Virus record (IMG/VR): IMGVR_UViG_3300032116_001635
Coordinates: 1 to 20,277 of that record
Direction: 5' to 3' (one strand)
Source of the DNA: a virus
Length of the DNA stretch: 20,277 nt
The translations under genes were made by a program, and so were the position numbers. Positions 1 to 7,344 of the stretch are shown here, one piece after another. The notes under the pieces are model-generated. The model was not told the origin of the DNA. It made no database searches and saw nothing but the letters and a program-made list of their open reading frames with translations. Within the stretch, counting starts at the first letter, position 1. Every line of letters starts with the position of its first letter.

Positions 1-198
1 TTATTTTTCTTTTTCTATACAGTTATAATGTATTAATCTATTTTCCATATCCATAGCTATAATTTGGCAAGCCATTTCTATATGTCTAGTTCTAAAAACT
101 AATAAACTAGTAGTAATTAACGATATAATTAGAGCAAGCAAACTAAAACCTGCGGCTATTTTCCAAACTGATGTTTTTATACTTTTGTTATTTTTCAT
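1..198 (-). CDS. Small single-span membrane protein, hypothetical
   Basis: 65-aa protein starting MKNNKSIKTS. One strong hydrophobic stretch (about residues 11-36) follows a basic N-terminus, so an N-in single-span inner-membrane protein is likely; a short polar tail follows. An upstream in-frame start would place 14 residues across an intrinsic terminator, so I chose the ATG at 198. The 3' arm of that terminator (AGAGGG) sits 6 nt before this ATG and can act as Shine-Dalgarno. No family recognised; function unknown. It lies directly downstream of the ClpP-like gene. Confidence 0.6.
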   Translation of the reverse strand: MKNNKSIKTSVWKIAAGFSLLALIISLITTSLLVFRTRHIEMACQIIAMDMENRLIHYNCIEKEK

Positions 199-225
199 AA
201 AAAACCCTCTAAAGTAATTAGAGGG
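199..225 (-). terminator. Intrinsic terminator after the ClpP-like gene
   Basis: Perfect 8-bp stem (CCCTCTAA / TTAGAGGG) with a 5-nt loop followed on the minus strand by TTTTTT. It begins 7 nt after the stop of the ClpP-like gene and ends right at the next ATG, so hairpin, U-tract and the next ribosome-binding site overlap. Confidence 0.8.
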
Positions 226-232
226 ATAAAGT

Positions 233-850
233 TTAATCATTAATTTTATCTACTAAACCATATTTTAAACACTCTTTAGCATCAAAATAAATATCTCTTT
301 TTAAAACATCTTTTAGTATTTTTTCTGGGATTTTTGTTTTAGAAAGATAAATATTTTTTATAGCTGTCATCAATTTATTATTATTTTGCATATCATCTAC
401 TAGCTCTTCATATTTTCCAAATGATGCAGAGGACAATTGATGAATAAGCATATAAGAATGTTTATTAATAGAGCGCTTGTGTGCCATGACACTTATTAAT
501 GTTGCAGCACTAGCAGCAGAACCTTCTACAATAGAATGCACTGGAACTTTACATTTACGAATATAGTCAACTGCCGCTAGTCCATCAAACAAACTGCCAC
601 CGGGACTATTAATATGAAGTTTAATTTCTGGTAATGGTATATCTAATACATTAGCTGTATAAATAAGATCATTACTCATTTCTTTAAGAGATTTGTTTAA
701 GGTTAATACACTTTCTTTAGAAACTTCTGTATAAAAATATATACTGCTGTCATCAGCAGTAACCTCAAGATTGTCTTCATCCCGTTCTCTTGTTTTACGC
801 TTTGGAGAATCTTCTTTTTCTTCTTCAATACGCTTAACAAGTTTAAACAT
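233..850 (-). CDS. ClpP-like serine protease (S14 / phage protease fold)
   Basis: 205-aa protein with the ClpP/crotonase-type core. Visible landmarks are INSPGGSLFDG (residues 80-90), the nucleophile region EGSAASAATL with Ser114, the YMLIHQ motif with His137, and KRD with Asp186; the His-Asp spacing of 49 equals that of E. coli ClpP. Ser-His-Asp is therefore complete. The first ~35 residues are charged and not part of the fold. In phages such proteins serve either as head-maturation proteases or as ClpP substitutes working with host ClpX/ClpA. No capsid or portal gene adjoins it, so the role is open. The start is supported by AGGTG six nt upstream of the ATG. It is followed immediately by a terminator. 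Confidence 0.88.
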   Translation of the reverse strand: MFKLVKRIEEEKEDSPKRKTRERDEDNLEVTADDSSIYFYTEVSKESVLTLNKSLKEMSNDLIYTANVLDIPLPEIKLHINSPGGSLFDGLAAVDYIRKCKVPVHSIVEGSAASAATLISVMAHKRSINKHSYMLIHQLSSASFGKYEELVDDMQNNNKLMTAIKNIYLSKTKIPEKILKDVLKRDIYFDAKECLKYGLVDKIND

Positions 851-857
851 ATGTCAC

Positions 858-1112
858 CTATTTTTTGGTTAGTTTCTTCTTACTGGTTTTATCTTTTGTT
901 GCAGCTACTTGTTGCTCTACTTCTTTTACTGCATTTACTAAACTTGGATCTACTCTGGATTTAACAACGTATTGACTTTTTTCTTCACCACATCTTTTAA
1001 TTTTAAACTGCATAGTAGCAGCCTTCTCAGACAACTGCAAGCTTTTTTTCAGTGAAGCAGCTTCTTCATAAGTATTTACATATCTTTCATTTATCCAATT
1101 TTGGTCTGACAT
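858..1112 (-). CDS. Hypothetical phage protein, 84 aa
   Basis: 84-aa soluble protein (MSDQNWINER...), rich in Lys and Glu, with a strongly basic C-terminus ending KKKLTKK. A good Shine-Dalgarno (AAGGA, 6 nt spacing) precedes the ATG. Its start overlaps the end of the upstream gene by 26 nt, consistent with translational coupling. I do not recognise a domain; the amphipathic middle suggests a helical protein. Confidence 0.7.
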   Translation of the reverse strand: MSDQNWINERYVNTYEEAASLKKSLQLSEKAATMQFKIKRCGEEKSQYVVKSRVDPSLVNAVKEVEQQVAATKDKTSKKKLTKK

Positions 1113-1359
1113 GTTTTTTCCTTTTCTTTTTAAAGTCTTCTTCTGTTAGTTCTGGATGTCTACACGCTTTTAACATCATAGATATATCATATTTTAATTC
1201 TTTTGAAGATTCACCCCAAGGTATTTGATAATCAGTATACCCTACTGGTTTACCGCTTAAATCATAATATACTTCTATTATACTATATTCTTCATTAAAG
1301 TTATTATCTATTCTTTTAAATACTCTATAATTCCAATGACTAATTTTAGATTTTTTCAT
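1087..1359 (-). CDS. Hypothetical phage protein with HWNYRV start, 90 aa
   Basis: 90-aa protein containing an N-terminal SHWNYRVF segment, then EVYYDLSGKPVGYTD, then an acidic/basic helical tail. Proteins of this layout (HWNYRV...E..IHEVYYD..G.P.GYT) are common uncharacterised genes in T4-like phages of aquatic bacteria; this is from memory of the family. GAGG lies 4 nt before the ATG, immediately after a predicted terminator. It overlaps the next gene by 26 nt. Function unknown. Confidence 0.75.
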   Translation of the reverse strand: MKKSKISHWNYRVFKRIDNNFNEEYSIIEVYYDLSGKPVGYTDYQIPWGESSKELKYDISMMLKACRHPELTEEDFKKKRKKHVRPKLDK

Positions 1360-1367
1360 AAAACCTC

Positions 1368-1392
1368 AAAAAATTAGGCGTGTTATGACACC
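1368..1392 (-). terminator. Probable intrinsic terminator downstream of the tmRNA region
   Basis: Minus strand GGTGT-CATA-ACACGCC hairpin followed by TAATTTTTT. It would end transcripts coming through the tmRNA and the structured stretch; the ribosome-binding site of the next gene follows at once. Confidence 0.55.
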
Positions 1393-1634
1393 AAAGAGCG
1401 ATCCCTTGATTGAGTTACAATCGTGATCTTTTCCTATTCCCCAACCAACACAAGGTTCATAATATAGACATTGAGAATAGCCTCCAGTTTTTGATTATCT
1501 ACAGGGTTCATCAAAAACCTTCGTCAGCGCTTTCGTTTTTTCTCCCGCTGTTAACGGACTATATCTTTTTTGAATTGGATTTTGGCTCACTCATTAAAGA
1601 TGGCTACCCCTAAGCCAACTACCTAATAAAAATT
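1393..1634 (-). ncRNA. Structured gene-free stretch, candidate non-coding RNA
   Basis: 242 bases without a credible ORF. On the minus strand there are many good stems: TTGGCTTA/TGAGCCAA competing with TGGCT/AGCCA, CAGCG/CGCTG, TTTTTGAT/ATCAAAAA, an 8-bp CTATTCTC/GGGAATAG helix enclosing AACC/GGTT, and GATTG/CAATC nested in GATC/GATC. It sits just 3' of the tmRNA and ends at a terminator, so it would be cotranscribed with it. AAGATATAGTCC at 1557-1568 resembles the P7/S element of group I introns, but no upstream partner is present within the stretch. No RNA family could be assigned. Confidence 0.4.
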
Positions 1635-1980
1635 TGGAGATAGCGAGAATCGAACTCGCGTCCACCAATTACTAGTATAAAGTCATTCACAAGATTAGTT
1701 AAATTTTCTAATTTAACAAAATATCTCATAAATTTCCAACCATCCTTAATGAGAATCGGATCCACCTACAACAAGTAGGGTAACCATTTTTTACAACGTT
1801 GTAACTTTTCTGTTTCTAGGTAAGTTACCAACCCAACTAATTAAGCAGCTAGTGCGTAATCAGAAAGCTCAACATTATCGTTGGCGTTTACTGTTTTGTA
1901 ATTGTTTATTATAGTCTATCAATTACTCAGACTTCTTGCACTCTATATTTTGTTTTCAGTGTCGAAACCTAGTTATCCCC
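1635..1980 (-). ncRNA. ssrA: Transfer-messenger RNA (tmRNA)
   Basis: Complete 346-nt tmRNA. The 5' end GGGGATAACTAGGTTTCGACA matches the usual tmRNA start, and the 3' end has the T arm GGACGCGAGTTCGATTCTCGC and TATCTCCA. GGGGATA and TATCTCC form the 7-bp acceptor stem with one G-U pair; the terminal CCA is not encoded. The tag frame (1841-1885) starts at a GCC resume codon and reads ANDNVELSDYALAA followed by TAA, ending in the ALAA degron recognised by ClpXP/ClpAP. It would rescue stalled ribosomes with SmpB; no smpB is visible here. Host or phage processing enzymes (RNase P for the 5' end) must mature it. The 5' end overlaps the stop of the endolysin gene. Confidence 0.95.
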
Positions 1981-2548
1981 CTAGTTCTTTTAATGCTGAT
2001 TCGCTGTATTTAACACGGATATCGTGATGAAGTTTTGCATTACCGTTTACTTTGCGAGTAATTTCATCAAGATTCCATGCATCAGCTAGTTCTAATAAAT
2101 TACGATCTTTAAAATATTGACAAGCAATTCTGGTGCTGATATCTGGTTGACAAGCTAATTCTGGATTATTAACAAGATCTACTCCTAGTTTTTTAGACAT
2201 AGTAGTATAGTTAGCACGACCTGTCAATTGAAGAACACCACGACCAATAAACTTTGGACCGTCGCCAGCTTCTGTATTGCCAAGATTTTTTCTACCTTCA
2301 TAAAGAGTACCAGTTGGTTCAGCAGCGTTTTTTGGATCTGCTTTATTATATTTAGATGGTAATTCTTTGTCGTATTTTAATTCACCACTTTCGACTCCTA
2401 CTTGACCAAGAAATGCTGCGATTCTTTTTGGTGTATTGATAGCAAATTCTGGAAATACTTTGTTAAAAGCATCAGTATATAATTTTAATTTATCTGCTGA
2501 TATTTTAGGATATATTTTCTTTAGTTGGGATTCTGTTATTAGTGACAT
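1973..2548 (-). CDS. Endolysin, glycoside hydrolase family 19
   Basis: 191-aa GH19 (chitinase-like) muralytic enzyme. Seen: FLGQVGVESGELKY with the catalytic Glu53, YEGRKNLGN (83-91), and the family signature GPKFIGRGVLQLTGRANY (97-114); the length is usual for a single-domain phage GH19 endolysin. It should cleave the beta-1,4 glycan bonds of peptidoglycan at lysis. No signal peptide or cell-wall-binding domain, so it needs a holin for release. An ATG 9 nt upstream touches the AGGAG and is too close; the second ATG, 9 nt from AGGAG, is preferred. The gene start lies inside the 3' end of the upstream HTH gene, and its stop codon TAA is the first bases of the tmRNA gene. Confidence 0.9.
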   Translation of the reverse strand: MSLITESQLKKIYPKISADKLKLYTDAFNKVFPEFAINTPKRIAAFLGQVGVESGELKYDKELPSKYNKADPKNAAEPTGTLYEGRKNLGNTEAGDGPKFIGRGVLQLTGRANYTTMSKKLGVDLVNNPELACQPDISTRIACQYFKDRNLLELADAWNLDEITRKVNGNAKLHHDIRVKYSESALKELGG

Positions 2549-2915
2549 ATGTTTCATCTCCTTTCTCTGTTGGTTGATAGCAGTGTTCTAAATTATATTT
2601 TTTTAATATCTTTTTGAATCTGCCATACTGTAATCCTAAATATCTAGCAGCCTCGGTTTTTGACCTAGTAATTGATATAGAATATTTAAGTAATGCCTCT
2701 CTACATAAATTAGGCATAGATTGCCAAAGTGGTAAACCATACAAAGGAACACCAATACTTTTATATACTAATTCTAATTTAAGAGCTATTAATTCTTCTA
2801 ATGATAAATTAGAAACCATAATTTCAAAATAATCATTACTTTTATTTTGATTTCTTAAGTCTCTAATAGTAGAATATATATTATAGTTTTTATTTATTTT
2901 TCTTTGATAAATCAT
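2505..2915 (-). CDS. Fis-like helix-turn-helix protein
   Basis: 136-aa protein. The C-terminal third contains a convincing Fis/NtrC-type HTH (about residues 83-108: SKTEAARYLGLQYGRFKKILKKY), where an alanine-rich helix, a glycine turn and a recognition helix can be placed. The N-terminal part carries a leucine-rich helix (SLEELIALKLELV) that may dimerise. It could be a DNA-binding regulator or a nucleoid-type protein; target unknown. The ATG at 2915 is preceded by GGGAG with 6 nt spacing and overlaps the previous gene by 26 nt. The last 44 nt overlap the endolysin start in another frame. Confidence 0.72.
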   Translation of the reverse strand: MIYQRKINKNYNIYSTIRDLRNQNKSNDYFEIMVSNLSLEELIALKLELVYKSIGVPLYGLPLWQSMPNLCREALLKYSISITRSKTEAARYLGLQYGRFKKILKKYNLEHCYQPTEKGDETYVTNNRIPTKENIS

Positions 2916-3180
2916 TAGCAACTCCCAAGATAGCGTAACCTGCTATATCATTCCAAGGAGATTCATCAAAAGCATTTTTATTATTAGCTATTCTAAATAA
3001 TTTATCTATTACTCTAATAATAGCAAGAGCGTCCGTATATTGTTCTGGTTGAATACCATTAGGATATAGGACGCTCAATATTTTGTGACATTCAGCGAAA
3101 GAACTACCATATGCTGCATTTTTTTTATCTACTAAACTACCAATTTCTTCACCAATTTGTTTATATGTTTTATTAGTCAT
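2890..3180 (-). CDS. DUF1599-like (nucleotide-modification associated) phage protein
   Basis: 96-aa all-helical protein with the pattern DKKNAAYGSSF...YPNGI...YTDALAIIRVIDKLFRIAN...ESPWNDIAGYAILG. This arrangement is typical of the small DUF1599 family of phages, which has been linked by context to modified-nucleotide metabolism and is distantly MazG-like; I infer membership from pattern memory only. Conserved acidic residues (D48, D57 region, D77) could bind metal. No clear Shine-Dalgarno; the ATG follows TGTATA. Its 3' end overlaps the HTH gene start. Confidence 0.65.
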   Translation of the reverse strand: MTNKTYKQIGEEIGSLVDKKNAAYGSSFAECHKILSVLYPNGIQPEQYTDALAIIRVIDKLFRIANNKNAFDESPWNDIAGYAILGVANDLSKKNK

Positions 3181-3200
3181 TATACAACCACTATAACATA

Positions 3201-3410
3201 TTATACTGGTTCGTTAACTACTTTCTTTTTCTTAGTAAGAACTGTCTCGTTAACTTCAGTAATTACAGGTGGTTCTGGTTTAATTTCTTCAACTTGTGGT
3301 TTTTTTTCTTCTATTTTTTCTTCTATTTTTTCTTTTACAGTTAAAATTTCAGTTTTTTGCTGCTCTGCCAATTCTAATCTATAAAGTTTTTTTCTTCTTG
3401 CTGGGTTCAT
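3201..3410 (-). CDS. Small charged hypothetical protein, 69 aa
   Basis: 69-aa protein of very low complexity: a basic N-terminus (MNPARRKKLYRLELAEQQ) followed by Glu/Lys/Pro-rich sequence with repeats of KIEEK and PEPPV. Likely disordered or an extended helix. AAGGA lies 7 nt before the ATG. No family recognised. Similar short Glu/Lys proteins occur near virion genes in large phages, but that is only context. Confidence 0.6.
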   Translation of the reverse strand: MNPARRKKLYRLELAEQQKTEILTVKEKIEEKIEEKKPQVEEIKPEPPVITEVNETVLTKKKKVVNEPV

Positions 3411-3478
3411 AAATTTTCCTTTTTAGTTTCTTAACAACACTTTTTTTCTATACTATGCTTTACGAATGATAAAAAATA

Positions 3479-4282
3479 TTATATTGTTGGTTGTTCAGCT
3501 GTTTCTGGTGCAGTCTCAGGCGCAACTGCAGTTTCAGCACTTGCTTCCAATTCAGCTTTCTTTTTCTGTTTCTCAGCTTCATATTCTGGAGTTGTTGGTT
3601 CGGGAACAATTGTTTTCAATTCGTCTTCAAATTGATCAAAATATAAACCAAGATTTGTTATTAAATATTTATAAAACGTTTTGCGATCACTTGGGTTTGA
3701 TAAAAGAGAATAAGATTCTAAAGTTTGTTTTTGGATTTTCTTAAATGTCTCTAAGGCAAATGCTCTACCGGTCGTGTCTTCTCCCTCGATTGGCTGAAAT
3801 GCATTTTCTGGGTCTTTTTCTGCTTCTGCAGCAGCAACTTTTTCATCTCGTTTAATATCAATAAACATCTTTTTCTTTGGATCTGTATCTTGTTCTTCTA
3901 ATTCTTCTTGTGGTGCTCCTGTTTGAGCAGGTTCTTTGGTGTTCTTATCATCATCATTAAAATATACAGAGGCAGTAGATAATAAATTTTGTGTTGCTTT
4001 CATAACATGCGCTCTAAATGATTTACGCTGAGATAAGTCTGTAGTAAGATTCTTATAACCTGTTTCAATAACAGGAATAATATTATCTAATAGTTTAGCC
4101 AGCAAATTAATGCCAGTAGATTCATGAGGAGCAGTTTCTTTAACTTCTGTTAACATTTTACGTATTAATTTTCTTAAAGCTTTTTCTTCACGAAGTTCAA
4201 CACGTAAATTATCTTTTTGTTCTTTACGAATTTTTAATAAAATATTTTTTATATAACTTCTTAATTCTTCTGTTTGTTCCAT
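3479..4282 (-). CDS. Probable virion or assembly protein, 267 aa
   Basis: 267-aa protein. The N-terminus (EELRSYIKNILLKIRKEQ) is an amphipathic helix resembling the leader of the MKITKEYL proteins further right. A helical middle follows, then an acidic low-complexity linker (about 113-135), a second helical domain (about 165-225, FALETFKKIQ...FDQFEDELKTIVPE) and an Ala/Glu/Pro-rich tail. Such architecture fits a prohead core or structural protein of T4-like phages but no signature proves it. Coupled to the upstream gene: TAA-CA-ATG, with GGAG inside the upstream 3' end as ribosome-binding site. Confidence 0.65.
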   Translation of the reverse strand: MEQTEELRSYIKNILLKIRKEQKDNLRVELREEKALRKLIRKMLTEVKETAPHESTGINLLAKLLDNIIPVIETGYKNLTTDLSQRKSFRAHVMKATQNLLSTASVYFNDDDKNTKEPAQTGAPQEELEEQDTDPKKKMFIDIKRDEKVAAAEAEKDPENAFQPIEGEDTTGRAFALETFKKIQKQTLESYSLLSNPSDRKTFYKYLITNLGLYFDQFEDELKTIVPEPTTPEYEAEKQKKKAELEASAETAVAPETAPETAEQPTI

Positions 4283-4284
4283 TG

Positions 4285-5778
4285 TTAAGACTCCAAATCT
4301 TGTTTTTTTACAGCATAACCTTGCGCTGCTGAAGAAGCTCCACCGGCTGTTGACATCTCTTTTACACTTTTAAAATAATTAATTTGTTTTTCTCTATTAC
4401 GAACAGCTTGTTTAGAATTATAACATCCTAAGTTTCTTTTTGTTTTTTTTGATAATAAACAATATTTATTACCACGCTTAGTAATGGTTTCATTAATTAT
4501 TTTTTCAATATTATTTTCATCTATAACTTTTTTTTCTAAAGATGATTCTGTAAAAGGTTTAAAAACATTTAATAATTCATTTATTGGTTTATAAAAACCT
4601 GATGGTTTATAAACTTCGCCGTCATAATAAAAAGAAAATTCTTTATTATTAGTATATTTATCTAAGTGTTTTAAATTTTTTAACTCATTTTTTAATCCTA
4701 AAAATGAATTAGAAGTATTAATATAATTAATTGAATTATTAATTTGTTTGTTCAATCGATTAAATGATGTATTATTAGTCAATAACATATATGCTTGAAT
4801 AGTTTTTAATAAATTTATAGAATAATTTATTATAATTTCTTCTATTGGTTTAATAGCATTTTTTAATATTTCTTTTTTACTAAAATCATTTAAGATATTA
4901 TTTCTAATATATTCTCTTTGTGGTACTTCAAGTTTATTATAAATATCTTGACTACCTATTCCTTTAATACCTAATACTCTTTTAGCAATGTTCATTTTTG
5001 ATAAAGGATTATATGAACCAGTATTAGATTTTTCTAATAAAGCGTTTAATAATATATATACCCTTGAAAGTATGTAATCATCTATTGTAGAATCATCACC
5101 AAGAACAAACTTACTATTTCCAATATATGAGTTTGTATTACTCAATGAATTGTCAATTTTATTTACAGCATAATTATAATATTCTTGATTTTCGTGTTCT
5201 CTTAATTTTCTTATGGCAGCTACTTCATTTGTATAATTTTCATATTTTAATTTATTTTGCCATTCAGTTAAAAGATCATTAAACTTATTAACTTGTATTG
5301 TAACTTCTTTAACTATCATTTTACCAGATTTATCATATTCTCCATGACCATCTGGTAAAACATTAAAATGTTTAGTATTATAGTTAAAAGCATTATCAGG
5401 TTTTAAAATTATTTCTATTGTATAAAAAATATTGTTATCAGAACCAAATATACTTTCTTGTTCTTCTTGATTCATACTATTAATATTTTTTTCTAAGTTA
5501 TTTAAAGAATAAAATATTTCTTCTTTTAAATTTTCACAAGTTTTTAAATATTCATTAATATTTTTATATTTTTCTTTTATTTCTGAAGGGTTGTTAGCAA
5601 TTAACAATTTTCCTTCTTTAATATTATATGATAATAAAACTTTTTTACCTTTTGGAAGTTCTTGTTTTTCTAGAACAAAATTAGAAGTTTTTGATAAAGC
5701 CTCTTTTAAATTTTTAAAAGATAGCTTACCATTTTCATATAAACTTCTAATTGATCTTTCAAAAAGTAAATTTTCCAC
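4285..5778 (-). CDS. Large phage protein, possibly ligase-fold/DUF6267-like
   Basis: About 497 aa. A GTG at 5778 (MENLLFERSIRSLY) with AAGG about 9 nt upstream is preferred; a TTG at 5802 would add eight residues and overlap the preceding gene further. The middle is Asn/Lys-rich and helical. Near the C-terminus, FSFYYDGEVYKPSGFYKPIN resembles the Y.G..YK.tG.F.P.N segment of phage DUF6267-type proteins, and RGNKYCLLSKKTKRNLGCY followed by REKQINYFK is a module seen at the ends of several myovirus structural proteins. The tail EMSTAGGASSAAQGY is also typical of such virion proteins. I infer a virion or morphogenesis role; enzymatic activity is unproven. Confidence 0.6.
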   Translation of the reverse strand: MENLLFERSIRSLYENGKLSFKNLKEALSKTSNFVLEKQELPKGKKVLLSYNIKEGKLLIANNPSEIKEKYKNINEYLKTCENLKEEIFYSLNNLEKNINSMNQEEQESIFGSDNNIFYTIEIILKPDNAFNYNTKHFNVLPDGHGEYDKSGKMIVKEVTIQVNKFNDLLTEWQNKLKYENYTNEVAAIRKLREHENQEYYNYAVNKIDNSLSNTNSYIGNSKFVLGDDSTIDDYILSRVYILLNALLEKSNTGSYNPLSKMNIAKRVLGIKGIGSQDIYNKLEVPQREYIRNNILNDFSKKEILKNAIKPIEEIIINYSINLLKTIQAYMLLTNNTSFNRLNKQINNSINYINTSNSFLGLKNELKNLKHLDKYTNNKEFSFYYDGEVYKPSGFYKPINELLNVFKPFTESSLEKKVIDENNIEKIINETITKRGNKYCLLSKKTKRNLGCYNSKQAVRNREKQINYFKSVKEMSTAGGASSAAQGYAVKKQDLES

Positions 5779-5779
5779 T

Positions 5780-5941
5780 TTATGTTTCCTTATCACCAAC
5801 AAATATTTTATATGGCGTATTTGTATTCTTTAAAGATGGAACACTGTTTACATGCTGAATAAACGGCCTGTAAACAGTGGTTCCTCCAGAACTACCACTG
5901 AGCCATGAAGGATCAATATTTATTGTAAAGTCCCTAGGCAT
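5780..5941 (-). CDS. Short phage protein, 53 aa
   Basis: 53-aa protein (MPRDFTINIDPSWLSGSSGG...) with a Gly/Ser-rich turn followed by a TTVYRPFIQHVNSVPSL segment and a YKIFVGDKE end. Its ATG shares one base with the stop of the metalloprotease-like gene (TAATG), and its TAA lies one base before the GTG of the next gene, so it is clearly part of a coupled operon. No family recognised; the company suggests a minor virion component. Confidence 0.75.
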   Translation of the reverse strand: MPRDFTINIDPSWLSGSSGGTTVYRPFIQHVNSVPSLKNTNTPYKIFVGDKET

Positions 5942-7092
5942 TATTTTTTAATAAAACGACGAATTAGTTCATTATAAACTCTTTCTTCTTTAGTTTTAAA
6001 TGCTTCATTTAATAAACGCTCGCGGGATTCAAAAAGAGTTGGATATGGATTTTTTTTGCTTTCTTGCATTTCTTCAGGTACATCTGAAGCTTCTAGACGT
6101 GCAATATATGCAGCAATTTCCGCGTCTATTTCTTCTCTTTCTGCTTTTCTTTTAGCTATTAACGCTTCTAATTCTTCATCAGACATCATTGGAGCATCAT
6201 CTGCTTCGGCTCTTGCTGCAGCACGTCTTCTGGCTTCTCTTTCTTTATCGGCTATATCAAATGCCATAGCGCTATCATATGGATCTACCTTGGAACGCTT
6301 ACCACGTACTGGCATTTCTTCTGGTTCTTCTACACCTTCATCATCATCTATTTCTAAATCTTTTAAATCATCTGCACTGGCTTCTTCACCAGTATCTAAA
6401 TCTTGCCTTTTGTCCTCTTCTTCTTCATCAGGGCGATACATACTCATACCGCCTTTATGTGGAGCAGAACTTCTTTTTATTAACTTATCTAAATCTTCAA
6501 TTTCATGTAGTCTGTCCATATCTTCCTTTTTCATTTCTTTTTTACCTTTTTTTGCTTGTTTAGCAGCTTTTTTCATTGGCTCTTTTTTGTTGCCGTCATT
6601 ATCCAAATCTAAGAAATCTGGTTTAGAAGCTTCATTGAGAGTTGTTTTATTTTTTTTAAACATATTTTTTTTCTCCATTTTCATTGTGTCTGTCCAAGTA
6701 CGAAACATCATATTTCCACGCTCAAACGCATCTCTTTCCATTTCTTTTAATCCTTCATCATGTAACATATAAGAAGGATCAGAAGCAGTTAAGGATATGT
6801 TTAGATTGTCATTAAAGCCATTTAGCTTTTGATCATGATGTATTAGCTCATGTGCAAAAGATCTAAGTACATCTTTACCATGCCTATCAGTTATAAAAAG
6901 ACAAATTTCTTCTGTTTCTGGATTATAATAACCTGTTTTTCCTAGTATATCTTTTGAATTTTGTTTATCTTTTTTTAAAGTAACTTTAGGTTTCCTTTTC
7001 AAATTTAATAAATTATTGGCAAAATTATAGTATTCTTGAATATAAAATTTCAAGTCTTCATGACTAATATTTTCAAATAATAAATTGCTCAT
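5941..7092 (-). CDS. HExxH metalloprotease-like protein with long acidic tail
   Basis: 383-aa protein. The N-terminal ~130 residues contain RSFAHELIHHDQ with the zincin motif HELIH (residues 81-85), preceded by a GYYNPETEEICLFI strand, as in small phage/SprT-like metallopeptidases. From about residue 160 the chain is low complexity: DFLDLDNDGNKKEPMKKAAKQ (a segment seen in many phage virion proteins), then acidic and Arg/Ala-rich helices likely to form coiled coils, and a C-terminus SKKNPYPTLFESRERLLNEAF. I infer a virion-associated or prohead protease-type role. The third zinc ligand cannot be assigned. A terminator lies just upstream. Coupled to the next gene by TAATG. Confidence 0.72.
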   Translation of the reverse strand: MSNLLFENISHEDLKFYIQEYYNFANNLLNLKRKPKVTLKKDKQNSKDILGKTGYYNPETEEICLFITDRHGKDVLRSFAHELIHHDQKLNGFNDNLNISLTASDPSYMLHDEGLKEMERDAFERGNMMFRTWTDTMKMEKKNMFKKNKTTLNEASKPDFLDLDNDGNKKEPMKKAAKQAKKGKKEMKKEDMDRLHEIEDLDKLIKRSSAPHKGGMSMYRPDEEEEDKRQDLDTGEEASADDLKDLEIDDDEGVEEPEEMPVRGKRSKVDPYDSAMAFDIADKEREARRRAAARAEADDAPMMSDEELEALIAKRKAEREEIDAEIAAYIARLEASDVPEEMQESKKNPYPTLFESRERLLNEAFKTKEERVYNELIRRFIKK

Positions 7093-7097
7093 TATAA

Positions 7098-7134
7098 ATA
7101 AAAAAACTACTTATGCACTATGTCATAAGTAGTT
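7098..7134 (-). terminator. Strong intrinsic terminator
   Basis: Perfect 11-bp stem (AACTACTTATG / CATAAGTAGTT) with an 8-nt loop and, on the minus strand, a run of seven T. It separates the 46-aa gene from the metalloprotease-like gene. Confidence 0.88.
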
Positions 7135-7160
7135 CTTAGGATAGATAAAATCTTAATTAA

Positions 7161-7301
7161 TTAGTATATTTGGATGTGGATTACTGTTTCTTTTTTATCT
7201 TCTTTTTCTTTTTTTTGTATATATTTTTGATATTCTTCGTAATAATTTGGTAATTCTAGTAGTAATTCTTTTCTTTTTTCTTTCTTAGGAGGTAAGAACA
7301 T
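7161..7301 (-). CDS. Short Lys/Glu-rich protein, 46 aa
   Basis: 46-aa protein (MFLPPKKEKRKELLLELPNYYEEYQ...) with almost half charged residues and a short hydrophobic end VIHIQIY. A very good Shine-Dalgarno (AGAGGA, 7 nt spacing) precedes the ATG. An AATATT...AATATT plus GGG...CCC inverted repeat surrounds the leader (about 7302-7338) and could mask the ribosome-binding site. Followed by the strong terminator at 7098-7134. No family recognised. Confidence 0.6.
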   Translation of the reverse strand: MFLPPKKEKRKELLLELPNYYEEYQKYIQKKEKEDKKETVIHIQIY

Positions 7302-7344
7302 TAATATTTCCTCTGGGAGAACAGCCCCCTAATATTATTTAGTA

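Noticed and set aside
1557-1568. Group I intron (S element AAGATATAGTCC)
   Set aside because: No R partner or P3-P8 order nearby; the only complementary GACTATA lies inside the tmRNA, which is itself uninterrupted.
1410-1613. Plus-strand ORF of 67 aa over the structured stretch
   Set aside because: TTG start, no ribosome-binding site, and it would be the only plus-strand gene; the stretch is rich in hairpins and looks like RNA.
6056-6772. Plus-strand ORF of 238 aa rich in Ser/Ala
   Set aside because: Shadow of the low-complexity acidic tail of the minus-strand metalloprotease-like gene; no start signal.
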